From positions 1 through 64,000 of the forward strand of contig CALIFY010000024.1 of NCBI GenBank assembly GCA_938021675.1: 64,000 nucleotides of DNA. The letters run 5' to 3'. Source of the stretch: an uncultured Acidimicrobiales bacterium. Lineage in GTDB: Bacteria; Actinomycetota; Acidimicrobiia; Acidimicrobiales; SZUA-35. The notes below the pieces were generated by a model that was not told where the DNA came from, did no database searches, and saw only the letters and a list, made by a program, of their open reading frames with translations. The position numbers and the translations under genes were made by a program. Below are positions 35,011-44,495 of this stretch, piece by piece (positions within the stretch are counted from its first letter, which is position 1; every line of letters begins with the position of its first letter).

Positions 35011-36465
35011 TCATCCCGCCGGCCCCCAGGAACGCAAACACTGAGCCGGAGCGGAGAGGTCAACGGCGCGACGAAACCCGAGCTTGTAGCGAACGGGCGC
35101 CAGTATCCCACCGGTACCCGACGGCTGCCCGGACACCGCGGCGGCTACCGATACCACCTCACCGTCGATTTCGACAGTGGCGAGATCGCTCGGCCGGTCG
35201 ACGTGGTACCGGCTGAGATTGCGAATCGGAACCGCGAGTTCACGCTCAACATAGAAGTCGAGCGGGCTATCCGCTGGGGCCTCGACCACCGACACCAGAG
35301 GCTCGGTCGACCGGGTGAGCGGTCGACGAACGAGGAGATGATTCGACACTCCGTCCGCTACCTGTAGGTTCGAATACATATTGAACGCGGCGGCCGAACG
35401 ACTTTCGGTGTACGGGGCGATCCCGATCATCGACGCTAGGCCAACCACGACGGCGGCCGGACCAACCGGCCTCCACCACCGGATAGCCAAAGGTTCACCG
35501 AGAGAGCCAAATCGACCGGGGCGGGTCGCAACGGCTAACACCGGCCATAACACGAATCCGCCGATGAGAAGCCAGATCGGGGAGGCAACCAGCCAGGCCG
35601 GCCAACCGGCCACCACGACCACACATTGGGCGGCGATAGACAGCGCGACGATCAACAACCGCTCATCTCGCGATCGAGCCAACCAACCATCCCACCAACG
35701 GTCAAGGCGACGATGGACAGCCGGCGATGCAAAAAGCAGGATCAGCGGCTGAAGCACACTTGAGAAATCCCATACGTGACCGACCGGCTCCAACGCCAAA
35801 AAGAAGTGGAAGCCGAGGGCGAGCGCGACCCCGTATCGCCGTGTCCACCGCACGACCAACAACACCGGGATAGCCAGTTCCACGGTGGCCGTTGCGTATA
35901 TCACCAATCCCTGAAGAATCGTCCGTCCCGAGACCCGAAGCCCAAACCAGCGGCCGAATTCATCACCGAACACGACGGCGCAACTCACGGACGGATCGAA
36001 GAACGCTGAGTTCAACTTTGAAAACGCAATGAAGCCATAGGAAAACAGGAGCACCAGACGGGCCGCCGGCACGGCATCACCGATCCACGACCCACGGCGC
36101 CGGCCGACGGCGATGAGTATCGACAGGTTGACCAGACCGAGAATGATCTCGTGGTTGCCCACTACCGGCAGTTTGAGCCACAGCACCAGCAAACTCACCG
36201 AAGCCAACCCCCCGGCCACCGGCCAACAGGGACGAACGAGCATGAGGCCGGCACCCACAACCATGCCGATCTGGAGCAATCCGATGCCGCTTACGGCCAG
36301 AAGGTGTTGAGAGTTGGCCGCCAGGTGAAAAAAGGTCGACAACGCCCAGAGCGCACCGAACCACCCAAGGAACTCCGGGAGCTCATGGTTCGGTTGGTCA
36401 CGCCGGTCGGCCGAAGCAGTCGCTGATATCTCGCCGACCGAAGTGGATCTGACCACGTGCTCCAC
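35011..36465 (-). CDS. HTTM/vitamin-K-carboxylase-like multi-span membrane protein
   Basis: The 484-residue protein has about 10 hydrophobic helices. The arrangement and motifs (LLFSYGFIAFSKLNSAFFDP; ATATVELAIPVLLVV; ALGFHFFLALEPVGHVWDFS) fit the HTTM domain, the membrane part of vitamin-K-dependent gamma-carboxylase-like proteins. Bacterial members are usually uncharacterised. The C-terminal roughly 130 residues form a soluble domain beginning ESRSAAAFNMYSNLQV, which recurs in actinobacterial HTTM proteins. There is no active-site evidence for carboxylation. The gene stands alone, downstream of TerC on the same strand with a 93-bp gap. Confidence 0.65.
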   Translation of the reverse strand: MEHVVRSTSVGEISATASADRRDQPNHELPEFLGWFGALWALSTFFHLAANSQHLLAVSGIGLLQIGMVVGAGLMLVRPCWPVAGGLASVSLLVLWLKLPVVGNHEIILGLVNLSILIAVGRRRGSWIGDAVPAARLVLLFSYGFIAFSKLNSAFFDPSVSCAVVFGDEFGRWFGLRVSGRTILQGLVIYATATVELAIPVLLVVRWTRRYGVALALGFHFFLALEPVGHVWDFSSVLQPLILLFASPAVHRRLDRWWDGWLARSRDERLLIVALSIAAQCVVVVAGWPAWLVASPIWLLIGGFVLWPVLAVATRPGRFGSLGEPLAIRWWRPVGPAAVVVGLASMIGIAPYTESRSAAAFNMYSNLQVADGVSNHLLVRRPLTRSTEPLVSVVEAPADSPLDFYVERELAVPIRNLSRYHVDRPSDLATVEIDGEVVSVAAAVSGQPSGTGGILAPVRYKLGFRRAVDLSAPAQCLRSWGPAG

Positions 36466-36558
36466 AGAGGACCATCGGCCTGAACGGTGGGTGACATGAG
36501 ACGCGACGGGAAACGAATTACCTCACCGACCGGGCCGACGATTCAGCCGATGACCGAC

Positions 36559-37644
36559 TTACGCCCGAGGGGGTCGCTCATCATGCCCGGCGGCAACGTC
36601 GCCCCTGCCGGCCAGGCGATCCATCTCACTTTGGGGGGCGGTCTGGGCGTCGGCCGAGGGTGACGGTGGCGAACCAGCCACCTCAGCAGCCAACTGGCGA
36701 TTCTTGTACTGGGAGAAGACGACGGCGGCGACGAGCAAGGCCCCGATAACCCCGAGGGAAATCCATACGTTGAGGTGGAACACCGGGGCGGCGATCATCT
36801 TCCCACCAACGAACAGCAGGATGGCCCCCAGAGCGTGGTTGAGGTAGTGAAACCGCTCCCGAGCACCGGCCAGCAAGAAGTACATCGCTCGTAGCCCCAA
36901 GATGGCAAAGGCGTTCGAGGAGAAAATGATGAACTCCTCGCGGGACAAACCAAGAATCGCCGGTACCGAGTCAACGGCAAAAACCACATCGGTCGCCTCT
37001 ACGACGACCAACGCCGCCAACAACGGAGTGGCGGTCCGTTTACCATTCTCGATCGTAATAAATTTCTGCCCGTCGAATCGTTCGGTGACCGGCATGAACC
37101 GACTGAGGAGGCCAAGACCACGGGTGGACGCCACATCGCCTTCATCAGCTCGGTGACGAATAATCTTGATTCCGGTGTAGACCAGGAACAGCCCAAACAC
37201 GATCAACAAGATCTCGAACTGTTCAAGCAGCGCTGCTCCGAGGAAAATGAACACCGCCCGCAACACGAGGGCGCCGAAGATACCGAGGAACAACACCCGA
37301 TGCTGGTACTTGATGGGAATCCGCATCGAGGTAAACAACATCGACCATACGAAGACGTTGTCGACGCTGAGCGCCTTCTCCGTCAGGTAGCCGCTCAGGT
37401 ACTCGCCGAACGCTGGGCCACCGAACGCCACCAGGACGTAGACAGCGAACGCCAGCCCGCAAAAGACCCAAAACATGGATTCGAGCAATGCTTCTTTCGG
37501 CGAAGGCTCGTGCGCCTTCCGATGCCGCCACAAATCAGCGGCGAGCAACACAACCACGATGACCGCTAGCGAGATCCACGGCCCGACACCGATATCGCCG
37601 AGATCGACGAAATTCTCACGTTCCTCTGAGCCCAACAGCACCAC
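36559..37644 (-). CDS. TerC-family integral membrane protein
   Basis: The 361-residue protein has about nine helices and the TerC/Alx hallmarks: LTEKALSVDNVFVWSMLF near residue 90 and VVEATDVVFAVDSVPAIL near 205, with the conserved acidic residues inside membrane segments that mark metal-ion exporters of this family. TerC proteins are linked to tellurite resistance and, more generally, to manganese efflux. The C-terminal 45 residues are hydrophilic and variable. The start is GTG at 37644. I looked upstream for a manganese (yybP-ykoY) riboswitch and did not see its conserved core. Confidence 0.88.
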   Translation of the reverse strand: MVLLGSEERENFVDLGDIGVGPWISLAVIVVVLLAADLWRHRKAHEPSPKEALLESMFWVFCGLAFAVYVLVAFGGPAFGEYLSGYLTEKALSVDNVFVWSMLFTSMRIPIKYQHRVLFLGIFGALVLRAVFIFLGAALLEQFEILLIVFGLFLVYTGIKIIRHRADEGDVASTRGLGLLSRFMPVTERFDGQKFITIENGKRTATPLLAALVVVEATDVVFAVDSVPAILGLSREEFIIFSSNAFAILGLRAMYFLLAGARERFHYLNHALGAILLFVGGKMIAAPVFHLNVWISLGVIGALLVAAVVFSQYKNRQLAAEVAGSPPSPSADAQTAPQSEMDRLAGRGDVAAGHDERPPRA

Positions 37645-37866
37645 CCGATACTACCGGTACACCCGAGTTGTCGGTGCGCCGACGATCGTATGTTGGCCCG
37701 CCTACCGGCCAGCGACCGTGATCGCTCGACGTACTTAGACGAGAGCCCGTCCCGGCCCGTATCCTCATCTCGACATTCCCTTCCCCGGATCGGGCATCGC
37801 CACCGGTCGACGGGAATTCCAACACGAAACGGCCGCAGGCTGCTGGGGCCCGAGAAGAGGACATCC

Positions 37867-38646
37867 ATGCCACGAATGAATCTCGACGGAGCATCAGCGC
37901 TGGTCACAGGTGGCGCATCGGGCATCGGGGAGGCGGCGGCCGAGCAGCTTGCCGCCCTCGGCGCTCGGGTCGTCGTCGCCGACCTAAACGACGAGAGGGG
38001 CCAGGCCGTAGCCTCACGGCTCAATGGACTATTCGTTCACTGCGACGTGTCGAGTGAAGAGGATGGGGCCGCCGCAGTAGCTGCCGCTTCGGAGATGGGG
38101 CCGCTCCGTGCCCTCGTCAACTCCGCCGGTCTCGCTCGTGCCGGCCGAACCGTCGACCGCAACAACGACCCGATGGCTCAATCGGACTTCGAGCTTGTGA
38201 TCAAGGTCAACCTCCTCGGCTCGTTCAACATGCTGCGACTTTCCGCCGCAGCGATGGCCGCCACCGAACCGACAGATGACGACGGAACCCGCGGAGCCAT
38301 CGTCAACATGGCGTCGGTCGCAGCCTTCGACGGACAGGTCGGTCAGGCCGCATACGCCGCCTCAAAAGGTGGCATCGTCGGATTGACGCTCCCAACGGCA
38401 CGCGATCTGTCGGCCATTGGGGTCCGGGTCAACACCATCGCCCCCGGACTGATCGACACTCCGATCTACGGGGAAGGCGAAGCGTCGGAACAGTTCAAAT
38501 CCCACCTCGGTCAATCGGTGTTGTTCCCAAAGCGACTCGGCACCGCCGAGGAGTTAGCGTTCATGGTTACCGACCTCATCACGAACCCCTACGTGAACGG
38601 CGAGGTTGTTCGGGTCGACGGTGGCATCCGCATGCCACCAAAGTAA
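37867..38646 (+). CDS. HSD10-like 3-hydroxyacyl-CoA dehydrogenase (SDR family)
   Basis: The start ATG 37867 has AGAGGA 6 bases upstream and gives 259 residues. It is a classical short-chain dehydrogenase: cofactor loop TGGASGIG near residue 13, NSAG near 86, the catalytic Ser-Tyr-Lys in NMASVAAFDGQVGQAAYAASK, then TIAPGLIDTP. The AAFDGQVGQAAY and GIVGLTLPTARDL segments match mitochondrial HSD17B10 and bacterial 2-methyl-3-hydroxybutyryl/3-hydroxyacyl-CoA dehydrogenases, so a role in branched-chain amino acid or fatty acid breakdown is likely. Its stop faces the FHA gene 9 bp away. Confidence 0.88.
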   Translation: MPRMNLDGASALVTGGASGIGEAAAEQLAALGARVVVADLNDERGQAVASRLNGLFVHCDVSSEEDGAAAVAAASEMGPLRALVNSAGLARAGRTVDRNNDPMAQSDFELVIKVNLLGSFNMLRLSAAAMAATEPTDDDGTRGAIVNMASVAAFDGQVGQAAYAASKGGIVGLTLPTARDLSAIGVRVNTIAPGLIDTPIYGEGEASEQFKSHLGQSVLFPKRLGTAEELAFMVTDLITNPYVNGEVVRVDGGIRMPPK

Positions 38647-38655
38647 GACGCCGAG

Positions 38656-39315
38656 CTAGCCCAAGATCGTGAGCTTGGTCCACGCGCCGAGAAAAATCGG
38701 TGCCCCGACTTTGACCTCGATCGGCACCCCTTGGCTAATAGCTTTCGAATCTGGCGTCGCAACGAACGTTCCGTTGGTCGACCCAACGTCCACGACGGTG
38801 TGAACACCATCAACGGTGACCCGTATCACAGCGTGACGACTCGACACCGCCTGGTCACCGGTCAGATCGGCGACATCGATATCGGGGTGGATGGCCCGGC
38901 TTTCACTGGTTCGACCCACGTGAATCTCGGTACCGGCCAGTTCCAGCTCGAGAACCGCCGGAGGAGGATCCGGGTACTCGATTTCACCGTCGTTGACCAC
39001 CTCATCGAAGTAGGCACGGTCTACGGCGACGGCGATTCGGAATCGAGGCACCTCGGCCACCGGCACCTCGGCTGAGGCCGACGGGCCAGAGACCGGGTCG
39101 GCATCGAGCACCGACGGGGCGACTGCTTGCTGACCGAGATCAGCGGGTTGATCCGATTCCGGAGCCGGGGTCGACGGAGTTGGTGGAGCGGCGACCCCTA
39201 ACTCTCCGCCGGTATCGGGTGGCAGCGACCCGGTTATGAAGTCATAGCCGCAGTTCTCGCAGAACATGTCGTCTGGGCCATGACCCACTCCGCAGTTGTC
39301 ACACGTACTGTCCAT
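38656..39315 (-). CDS. Zinc-ribbon FHA-domain protein
   Basis: The 219-residue protein has an N-terminal zinc ribbon (Cys5, Cys8, Cys19, Cys22), a Pro/Ala-rich linker to about residue 95, and a C-terminal FHA domain (about 110-219). The pThr-binding residues are present: HVGRTSE, SSRHAVI and STNGTFV. FHA domains bind phosphothreonine peptides. It is the last gene of a same-strand run with VWA, PP2C and a PknG-type kinase, so it is a good candidate reader of that kinase's output, comparable in position in the pathway to mycobacterial GarA. It lacks GarA's N-terminal ETTS-type phosphorylation motif. Confidence 0.85.
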   Translation of the reverse strand: MDSTCDNCGVGHGPDDMFCENCGYDFITGSLPPDTGGELGVAAPPTPSTPAPESDQPADLGQQAVAPSVLDADPVSGPSASAEVPVAEVPRFRIAVAVDRAYFDEVVNDGEIEYPDPPPAVLELELAGTEIHVGRTSESRAIHPDIDVADLTGDQAVSSRHAVIRVTVDGVHTVVDVGSTNGTFVATPDSKAISQGVPIEVKVGAPIFLGAWTKLTILG

Positions 39316-39421
39316 CTACCTCACCGATTCCTGTGGACCGCAATGGTAGCGGCCTTGCCAGACCGCATCCGACTGGACCGATCATCGCTACTTCAGACCT
39401 GATCGAGCTGTAGCTCGGCGA

Positions 39422-40699
39422 TTATCCCCGGTTCACCCGCACCGTCCTGGTGGAGCGGACGTCGAGCGCCATCTCATCGGCTTTGTCGACACCTCGGCGG
39501 AGCCGAACGGTACCGGTGGCCGGGTTATCAACGTCGACAACCTTTTGCAGCAGCCGCACCGTATCGCCATTGCCAGCCTCATGGGCAATCTGGACGGCAC
39601 GACCGAGCTTTACAGTCGCCGTCTCCTGATCTCCGACGTCTCGGGCCGCCAGTCCTTCGGCGATGGCATCGGCCAGTTCTGCCTGACCGGTGTAGTGCGC
39701 AACTTCACGGTTGATCCTTGTCGTGAGCCGCTCGTCGTCGGTCCAGATCGCCCGCACCAAGGCCGCCGGCTGATCGACTCCATCGATCACCAGCATGACG
39801 CGAGCAGCTAGTCGTTCATCGCTAATGTTGCCGACCGGGATATGGATCCGAACGTGGTAATCACGCTCTTCTTCACCGGCCCAGGCGCCGAGCGGATAGT
39901 CATTGGTCAGGGGGTTGACGGCTTGAGCTGAGCCCGTCAGGTCTTCCAATGTTGGCGCCACCTGCTTCACGAACTGGCTCGACGATCCTTTCGGCGTCCA
40001 CAACCGCAGAGCGACACTTCCTACCTGTTTCCCCATGGCTGCTTCGGTGAGGCGGGTGAATTCCGCTTCCATGTCCTCGGGGCGGGGAATGATGTCAACG
40101 GTGCCGAGAAGCGAGGAGGACACACGTCGCATCTCATCGATATCCCAATCGGATCCAAGGCCTCGGGCATCGCACTGAAACAACCCAACACAGTTAGAGA
40201 TGGCCGAATCGAGAACCCAATCTTCCTCGTGCTGGTTCTTCCCATCGGTCAACAACAAACAGTGGGCGATAGCATCTGGGCGAAGCCCGGCCAGATAGGC
40301 GGCAGCTTTGAGCCACGTCCCGATGGCCGTGCCACCGTTGGCCTGGGTTCTGGCCACCATTTGCTTTGCTTCTTCGCGGGTCCGGGGATCGGAGATCGCC
40401 AGCCCCTCGTGAGGGTAGATCATGTACGCACCGGCGTTGCCACCGACGATGGCGAAGTAGACACCATCGTCGATGGTGTCTATGGCGGCCTGGGTTGCCG
40501 CCTTGGCCGCCCGCATCTTCCGGCCACCTTCCTCCTGCATCGAACCAGACGTGTCGATGACGATCATCTCGACCGCATCCCGGACCGAGGCCCCAGCCGT
40601 ACCATCGCCCGATGATCGCACCGTGACGACCGCGTCGATCGTGTCGGCCCCAGCGGGGAGGAACTCGTTCTGGAACACCTCGGCAACAAAATCAGTCAC
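39422..40699 (-). CDS. VWA-domain protein of the PknG-type cluster
   Basis: The 425-residue protein has a von Willebrand factor A domain at about 42-215 with a complete MIDAS motif (Asp49-x-Ser51-x-Ser53 in IDTSGSM, a Thr in GGTAIG, and Asp in LLLTDGK). A beta-rich middle and a helical region (about 335-395) follow. No signal peptide or membrane span, so it acts in the cytoplasm. VWA domains are metal-dependent protein-binding modules. The C-terminus is Thr/Arg-rich (STRTVRVNRG) and could be a phosphorylation site read by the neighbouring FHA protein; that is inference from the pattern. It is preceded by PP2C 40 bp upstream. Confidence 0.82.
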   Translation of the reverse strand: MTDFVAEVFQNEFLPAGADTIDAVVTVRSSGDGTAGASVRDAVEMIVIDTSGSMQEEGGRKMRAAKAATQAAIDTIDDGVYFAIVGGNAGAYMIYPHEGLAISDPRTREEAKQMVARTQANGGTAIGTWLKAAAYLAGLRPDAIAHCLLLTDGKNQHEEDWVLDSAISNCVGLFQCDARGLGSDWDIDEMRRVSSSLLGTVDIIPRPEDMEAEFTRLTEAAMGKQVGSVALRLWTPKGSSSQFVKQVAPTLEDLTGSAQAVNPLTNDYPLGAWAGEEERDYHVRIHIPVGNISDERLAARVMLVIDGVDQPAALVRAIWTDDERLTTRINREVAHYTGQAELADAIAEGLAARDVGDQETATVKLGRAVQIAHEAGNGDTVRLLQKVVDVDNPATGTVRLRRGVDKADEMALDVRSTRTVRVNRG

Positions 40700-40739
40700 T
40701 GTCTCTTCCTCGTTTCGCCCTCAGTCTGTGCGTTGGCGC

Positions 40740-41822
40740 TCATGACTCATCGCTTTGCGATGGCATCGCCGGAGGTGCGGGGTCGCCCTCGTCGGTGAAG
40801 GCGACCGCCGAGGCGATCGATGTCGCCGCATCGCCTCCCGACAACTCACCATCGGCATCGAGCCGCTCTGGGTGATTGCTCCACAACACCACGCTGATGT
40901 TGTCGTGGCCCCCCTGCTCGTTCGCGAAATCGACGAGAGCTTTCGCCATTCCAAGCCCACGCTCCCCTTCATTGGCCAGCCGGCCTAACAGTCCTTGCAT
41001 CTCGGCCGGCTCGGCCGCATACCGCCAGAGACCATCGCTACAGACGACGACCCACCCCGGTCCTTCGACCTGCGTCGTCGTCACATCCGGGGTGGGGTCG
41101 ACGCTGTCAGCCCCAAGCCATCGAACCAAGCTTCCGTTCAGTTCATGGTCGACCGGCGAGAGCCGCAACGCGCCAGCATCGGCGTCGACACCGGCGGCGG
41201 CAATATCGCCCACCCAATAGGCGCGGCTATCGCCGACCCAGGCGGTGGACAGCTCGGTGGTTACCGAATCGACCGACCTGACGACGACGGCGACAAACGT
41301 CGATGACGGCGGGCCACCAGCATCGTCGTCATAGGTGACGGGCCGACCATCAGCTTCAAGCTCGGTCGATGCCGATGCCTCGGCCTGGGCCGCCTCAACT
41401 GCTTTCGCGAGCAGCGTGTCGACGTCGACCACCGAGTCATCTAGACCCGACAACAGCAGATCACAGGCGGTGGCAGCAGCCCGCTTCGATGCTTCGGCGG
41501 ACCCCGGGGTCGACGACACGCCGTCGCAGACGACGAGCACTGCGTCGCCAGCGTTGGTTTGGCCAAGAGCCACTGCGTCCTCGTTGTGCCGATGCCGCTT
41601 GCCGCGGTCGGTGACCGCAACCGTCGAACCGGCGCGGAACTCCATATGGTCCCGCTCCTCGGGTTGCTTGTACCCACAAGAGAGGCAGTACCCCTCATCG
41701 CCAACCTCTCGCTCGCCACAGGATACACACATTGGGGACGGCTCGATGTTGAGGTCTTGACCGCATGCCTCGCAAAACTTGGCCTCTTCAGGGGCCTCCT
41801 CGGAGCAATTTGGACAGATCAT
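40740..41822 (-). CDS. PP2C-type protein phosphatase with two N-terminal zinc ribbons
   Basis: The 360-residue protein has two zinc ribbons (Cys3/6/17/20 and Cys32/35/46/49) and then a PP2C/PPM domain (about 64-335). The metal-binding motifs are intact: HRHNEDAV, VVCDGVSS, AWVGDSRAYWV, VCSDGLW and GHDNISVV. It should dephosphorylate Ser/Thr substrates of the kinase encoded immediately upstream. Its ATG shares one base with the kinase stop (TGATG), so kinase and phosphatase are translationally coupled. A cytoplasmic location is expected. Confidence 0.92.
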   Translation of the reverse strand: MICPNCSEEAPEEAKFCEACGQDLNIEPSPMCVSCGEREVGDEGYCLSCGYKQPEERDHMEFRAGSTVAVTDRGKRHRHNEDAVALGQTNAGDAVLVVCDGVSSTPGSAEASKRAAATACDLLLSGLDDSVVDVDTLLAKAVEAAQAEASASTELEADGRPVTYDDDAGGPPSSTFVAVVVRSVDSVTTELSTAWVGDSRAYWVGDIAAAGVDADAGALRLSPVDHELNGSLVRWLGADSVDPTPDVTTTQVEGPGWVVVCSDGLWRYAAEPAEMQGLLGRLANEGERGLGMAKALVDFANEQGGHDNISVVLWSNHPERLDADGELSGGDAATSIASAVAFTDEGDPAPPAMPSQSDES

Positions 41823-44422
41823 CAGAACAGGCTCCGGGGTCGGACGGCGTTGGCGCGATCAACCAGGCGGATTCGTTCCGCTTCGGTAGTAGCAAGACGG
41901 GCTTGGGTACGGTAGGTCTCCTCCAGGCCTTCGCGCAATGACTTCTCGGACAACTCCCGCCCCAACATCGCACGACCATTTATTGGAATCCGACCGGAAG
42001 CGATCCCGTCGAGTCCTTGTTCAAAGATCTCGGCCGACAGCGCGGCCCGCTCCGCGGCGTCGAGTTGCAACCTCTCGATCGTCGCCGCAGCCGATGCCAG
42101 GTCTTCGAACTGTGGCTCACCGTCCGGCCCCCCAGACACAAGTGCTCTGGCCGCCGCCACCTGGGCGTCGTAGTGGGCGGCCGAGCTGGTCGGAACCCGG
42201 TTGAATGCAGCGACCACTCCATCGTGGTCGCTCACCTGCCAGCTACACCGAGCGAGGCCGAACGCCGCCGACACGAACGACGAGTCGGAGCTGATGACCA
42301 TGTCATACAGTTCCAGAGCGCGCTCGTACTCTCCAGCCAATTCCGCGGCAAGAGCGACGGCTATCTTTGGCGCGGTTTCCCCCGGAAGTTCCGTCCACAC
42401 CCGACTAAAACCTTCGGCCGCCGGCGCAGCGAGCCCAGTCTGCAGTTGCTGAATCGACCGATACCAATTGACCCGCCATTCCCAGGGGTTCGACAGCTCG
42501 ACCTGACGAAGAATTTGTGTCGGTTGACCAATATCTTCACCCAAAGGTTCTCGAAGTTGGATCAGCTCCCAGACCAACCTGAGTAACACCTCATCGGAGG
42601 CCACGACCTGGCCGGCTTCTATCCCATTCTGTATCGATTGGACCGCCCGTGCCGGATTACCCTCGGGAAGTCCCAGCAGAAATGGGGCCGCGGGGTCGGC
42701 TTCATTTACCCTGGCGCCGGGAAGAACACGCCAGTCGGCAGCGGTCACGTCGTAAGTCTCCGAGCTTGCGACCAGCATGTTTGCCAACTGGTCGCCTTCG
42801 AACAGGGTCGAGGCCACCGGTCGGGGACGGCGCTCGGTGACGGCCACAACCTCTCGTAACACGCCGGTCAGCTGCTCCGCCATCTCTTCTGCACTCTGGA
42901 ATCGATCGTCTGGGTGGAAGGCGGTGGCTCGTAAAAGGAATCGATAGAGAGATTCCCAATTGGCAAACAGAGGTTCTTCGGTTGGCGAAGGCAAAGAATA
43001 TAGAAAGGTGCCTTCATGGAACATGAATCGTATTATTAATACCGCCAGGGTTCGACCGACGGTGTACAAGTCCGAGGCGACCGAAGGCCCCTCCTTCGCA
43101 ACCTCCGGCGCCTGAAATCCTTGCGTGCCGAAAATAGCGGCCTGCTCATCACCTATCCGCATTACCGCACCAACGTCGATGAGCTTTACGTCATCACCAA
43201 CCGCCATGAGGTTGGCCGGCTTCAGGTCGTTGTATACAAGGCCAAGGTCGTGCAGATAAGCGAACGCCGGTAATGCACCCAGCACATAGGCGATCGCTTC
43301 GGCCACAGGCAACGGATCGGGCACACCGCCGTTCACCCTCCGACGAGCTTTCAACTTTGCGTTTAATGACTCGCCTCCAACCATCTCCATAACGATGTAC
43401 CCGGAGCCCCGATGGGTCACAAAGTTGTAGATGTTCACGATGTTGGCGTGTTCGATCTGAGCCAAGAACTGGCGCTCGGCCACAGCGGCAGCAACGGCGT
43501 CAGGGTCATCCTCGTTCAGCAGGCCCTTCAGCACCACCCAGCGGTTTGAAACCGCTCGATCACGACCGAGGTAGATCCAGCCCATACCACCGTGGGCTAG
43601 TGGACCCAAGATCTCGTATTGGCCGGCCACTATTTCGCCCCGCCGCAGCGACGGTTCGTTTGTCACGAAGTCGAACGCGGTCCGACATGTCCCACAAAAC
43701 CCTTTGACCCGACCCGGTTTTCCTCCGTGTTCCCGACCGACCGGCTTCCCACACGCCGCGCAGTTTCGATCTTCCTCCAAGACGATGCCGAGTTCGGCTT
43801 TGATCCGCTCGTCGGTCATGACCGCAGCGGCTGGATCACCTACCAACGTTGGCGGGACCGACACCAACCCGATCCCGATCCCCGTGCGAACCGAGCCGGT
43901 GCGTCGCGACGCGGTCGTCGTGGTACGACTGCGAGCGGTAGCGGTTCCAGCCCCGGGGATCCGGTTCGAGATATCGGGTGGCTGGGGAACAGCGATCGAC
44001 GGCACGTCTTCTGAGTCGGGATCTATCCGAGCCAGGACCGGCGTCGTCACCCGGACCGGTCCGCCATGACTGGTGGCGGCAAGCCCGCACGTGTCGCAGT
44101 AGCCGTCGTTGGCGATCGTACCGACACAGCCATCCCGCCCACACGGCGACCCGGTAGGGCGAACGGTACCGTCCGAGCCGCCGGCCGATGGTTGTCCGCC
44201 GTAGGCACCACCTCCGTCTCGGTGATCGGCTGGGGTTCCGTGGTCGTTGACGAATCCGCTGTCGGCCCACACCGCCTGTGCCGCCGACAACGGCACGTCG
44301 TGACCGACCGCTGAAACGGTCGGATCGGCCGACGCAGCCGGCGTTGGCTTGGCACCACAGGTATCGCAATACCCGTCGTTGGCGATCGTGCCGGCACACC
44401 CCGCCTCACCGCACGGGGTCAT
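41822..44422 (-). CDS. pknG: PknG-type serine/threonine protein kinase with duplicated zinc ribbons
   Basis: I prefer ATG 44422 (866 residues) because the first zinc ribbon begins there, though an in-frame ATG 14 codons upstream is possible. Two near-identical ribbons (Cys4/9/19/22 and Cys94/99/109/112; GTIANDGYCDTCG) are followed by a Thr-rich basic segment. A rubredoxin-like site (Cys221/224/243/246) comes next, then a kinase domain (about 265-520) with Lys299, YNDLKP (Asp399) and LIDVGA (Asp416), and a C-terminal TPR region. The rubredoxin-kinase-TPR order and IVAGQYE, HGGMGWIYL, LVYNDLKPANLM and GFQAPE closely match mycobacterial PknG, which controls TCA cycle flux through FHA protein GarA. 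Coupled downstream to PP2C. Confidence 0.93.
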   Translation of the reverse strand: MTPCGEAGCAGTIANDGYCDTCGAKPTPAASADPTVSAVGHDVPLSAAQAVWADSGFVNDHGTPADHRDGGGAYGGQPSAGGSDGTVRPTGSPCGRDGCVGTIANDGYCDTCGLAATSHGGPVRVTTPVLARIDPDSEDVPSIAVPQPPDISNRIPGAGTATARSRTTTTASRRTGSVRTGIGIGLVSVPPTLVGDPAAAVMTDERIKAELGIVLEEDRNCAACGKPVGREHGGKPGRVKGFCGTCRTAFDFVTNEPSLRRGEIVAGQYEILGPLAHGGMGWIYLGRDRAVSNRWVVLKGLLNEDDPDAVAAAVAERQFLAQIEHANIVNIYNFVTHRGSGYIVMEMVGGESLNAKLKARRRVNGGVPDPLPVAEAIAYVLGALPAFAYLHDLGLVYNDLKPANLMAVGDDVKLIDVGAVMRIGDEQAAIFGTQGFQAPEVAKEGPSVASDLYTVGRTLAVLIIRFMFHEGTFLYSLPSPTEEPLFANWESLYRFLLRATAFHPDDRFQSAEEMAEQLTGVLREVVAVTERRPRPVASTLFEGDQLANMLVASSETYDVTAADWRVLPGARVNEADPAAPFLLGLPEGNPARAVQSIQNGIEAGQVVASDEVLLRLVWELIQLREPLGEDIGQPTQILRQVELSNPWEWRVNWYRSIQQLQTGLAAPAAEGFSRVWTELPGETAPKIAVALAAELAGEYERALELYDMVISSDSSFVSAAFGLARCSWQVSDHDGVVAAFNRVPTSSAAHYDAQVAAARALVSGGPDGEPQFEDLASAAATIERLQLDAAERAALSAEIFEQGLDGIASGRIPINGRAMLGRELSEKSLREGLEETYRTQARLATTEAERIRLVDRANAVRPRSLF

Positions 44423-44495
44423 CGGACCAATGCTCCGAACCGCTCGACACGACTCGAGTCGCATCGGTCGATAGGGTTACCAGGGCCCGTGGCGC

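Noticed and set aside
34861-35367. Plus-strand frame of 168 codons after pilin copy 3
   Set aside because: It lies in the duplicated pilin leader and then opposite the HTTM-like gene, with no domain or plausible start.
37645-37860. Manganese (yybP-ykoY) riboswitch upstream of terC
   Set aside because: The conserved loop sequences could not be found on the minus strand.
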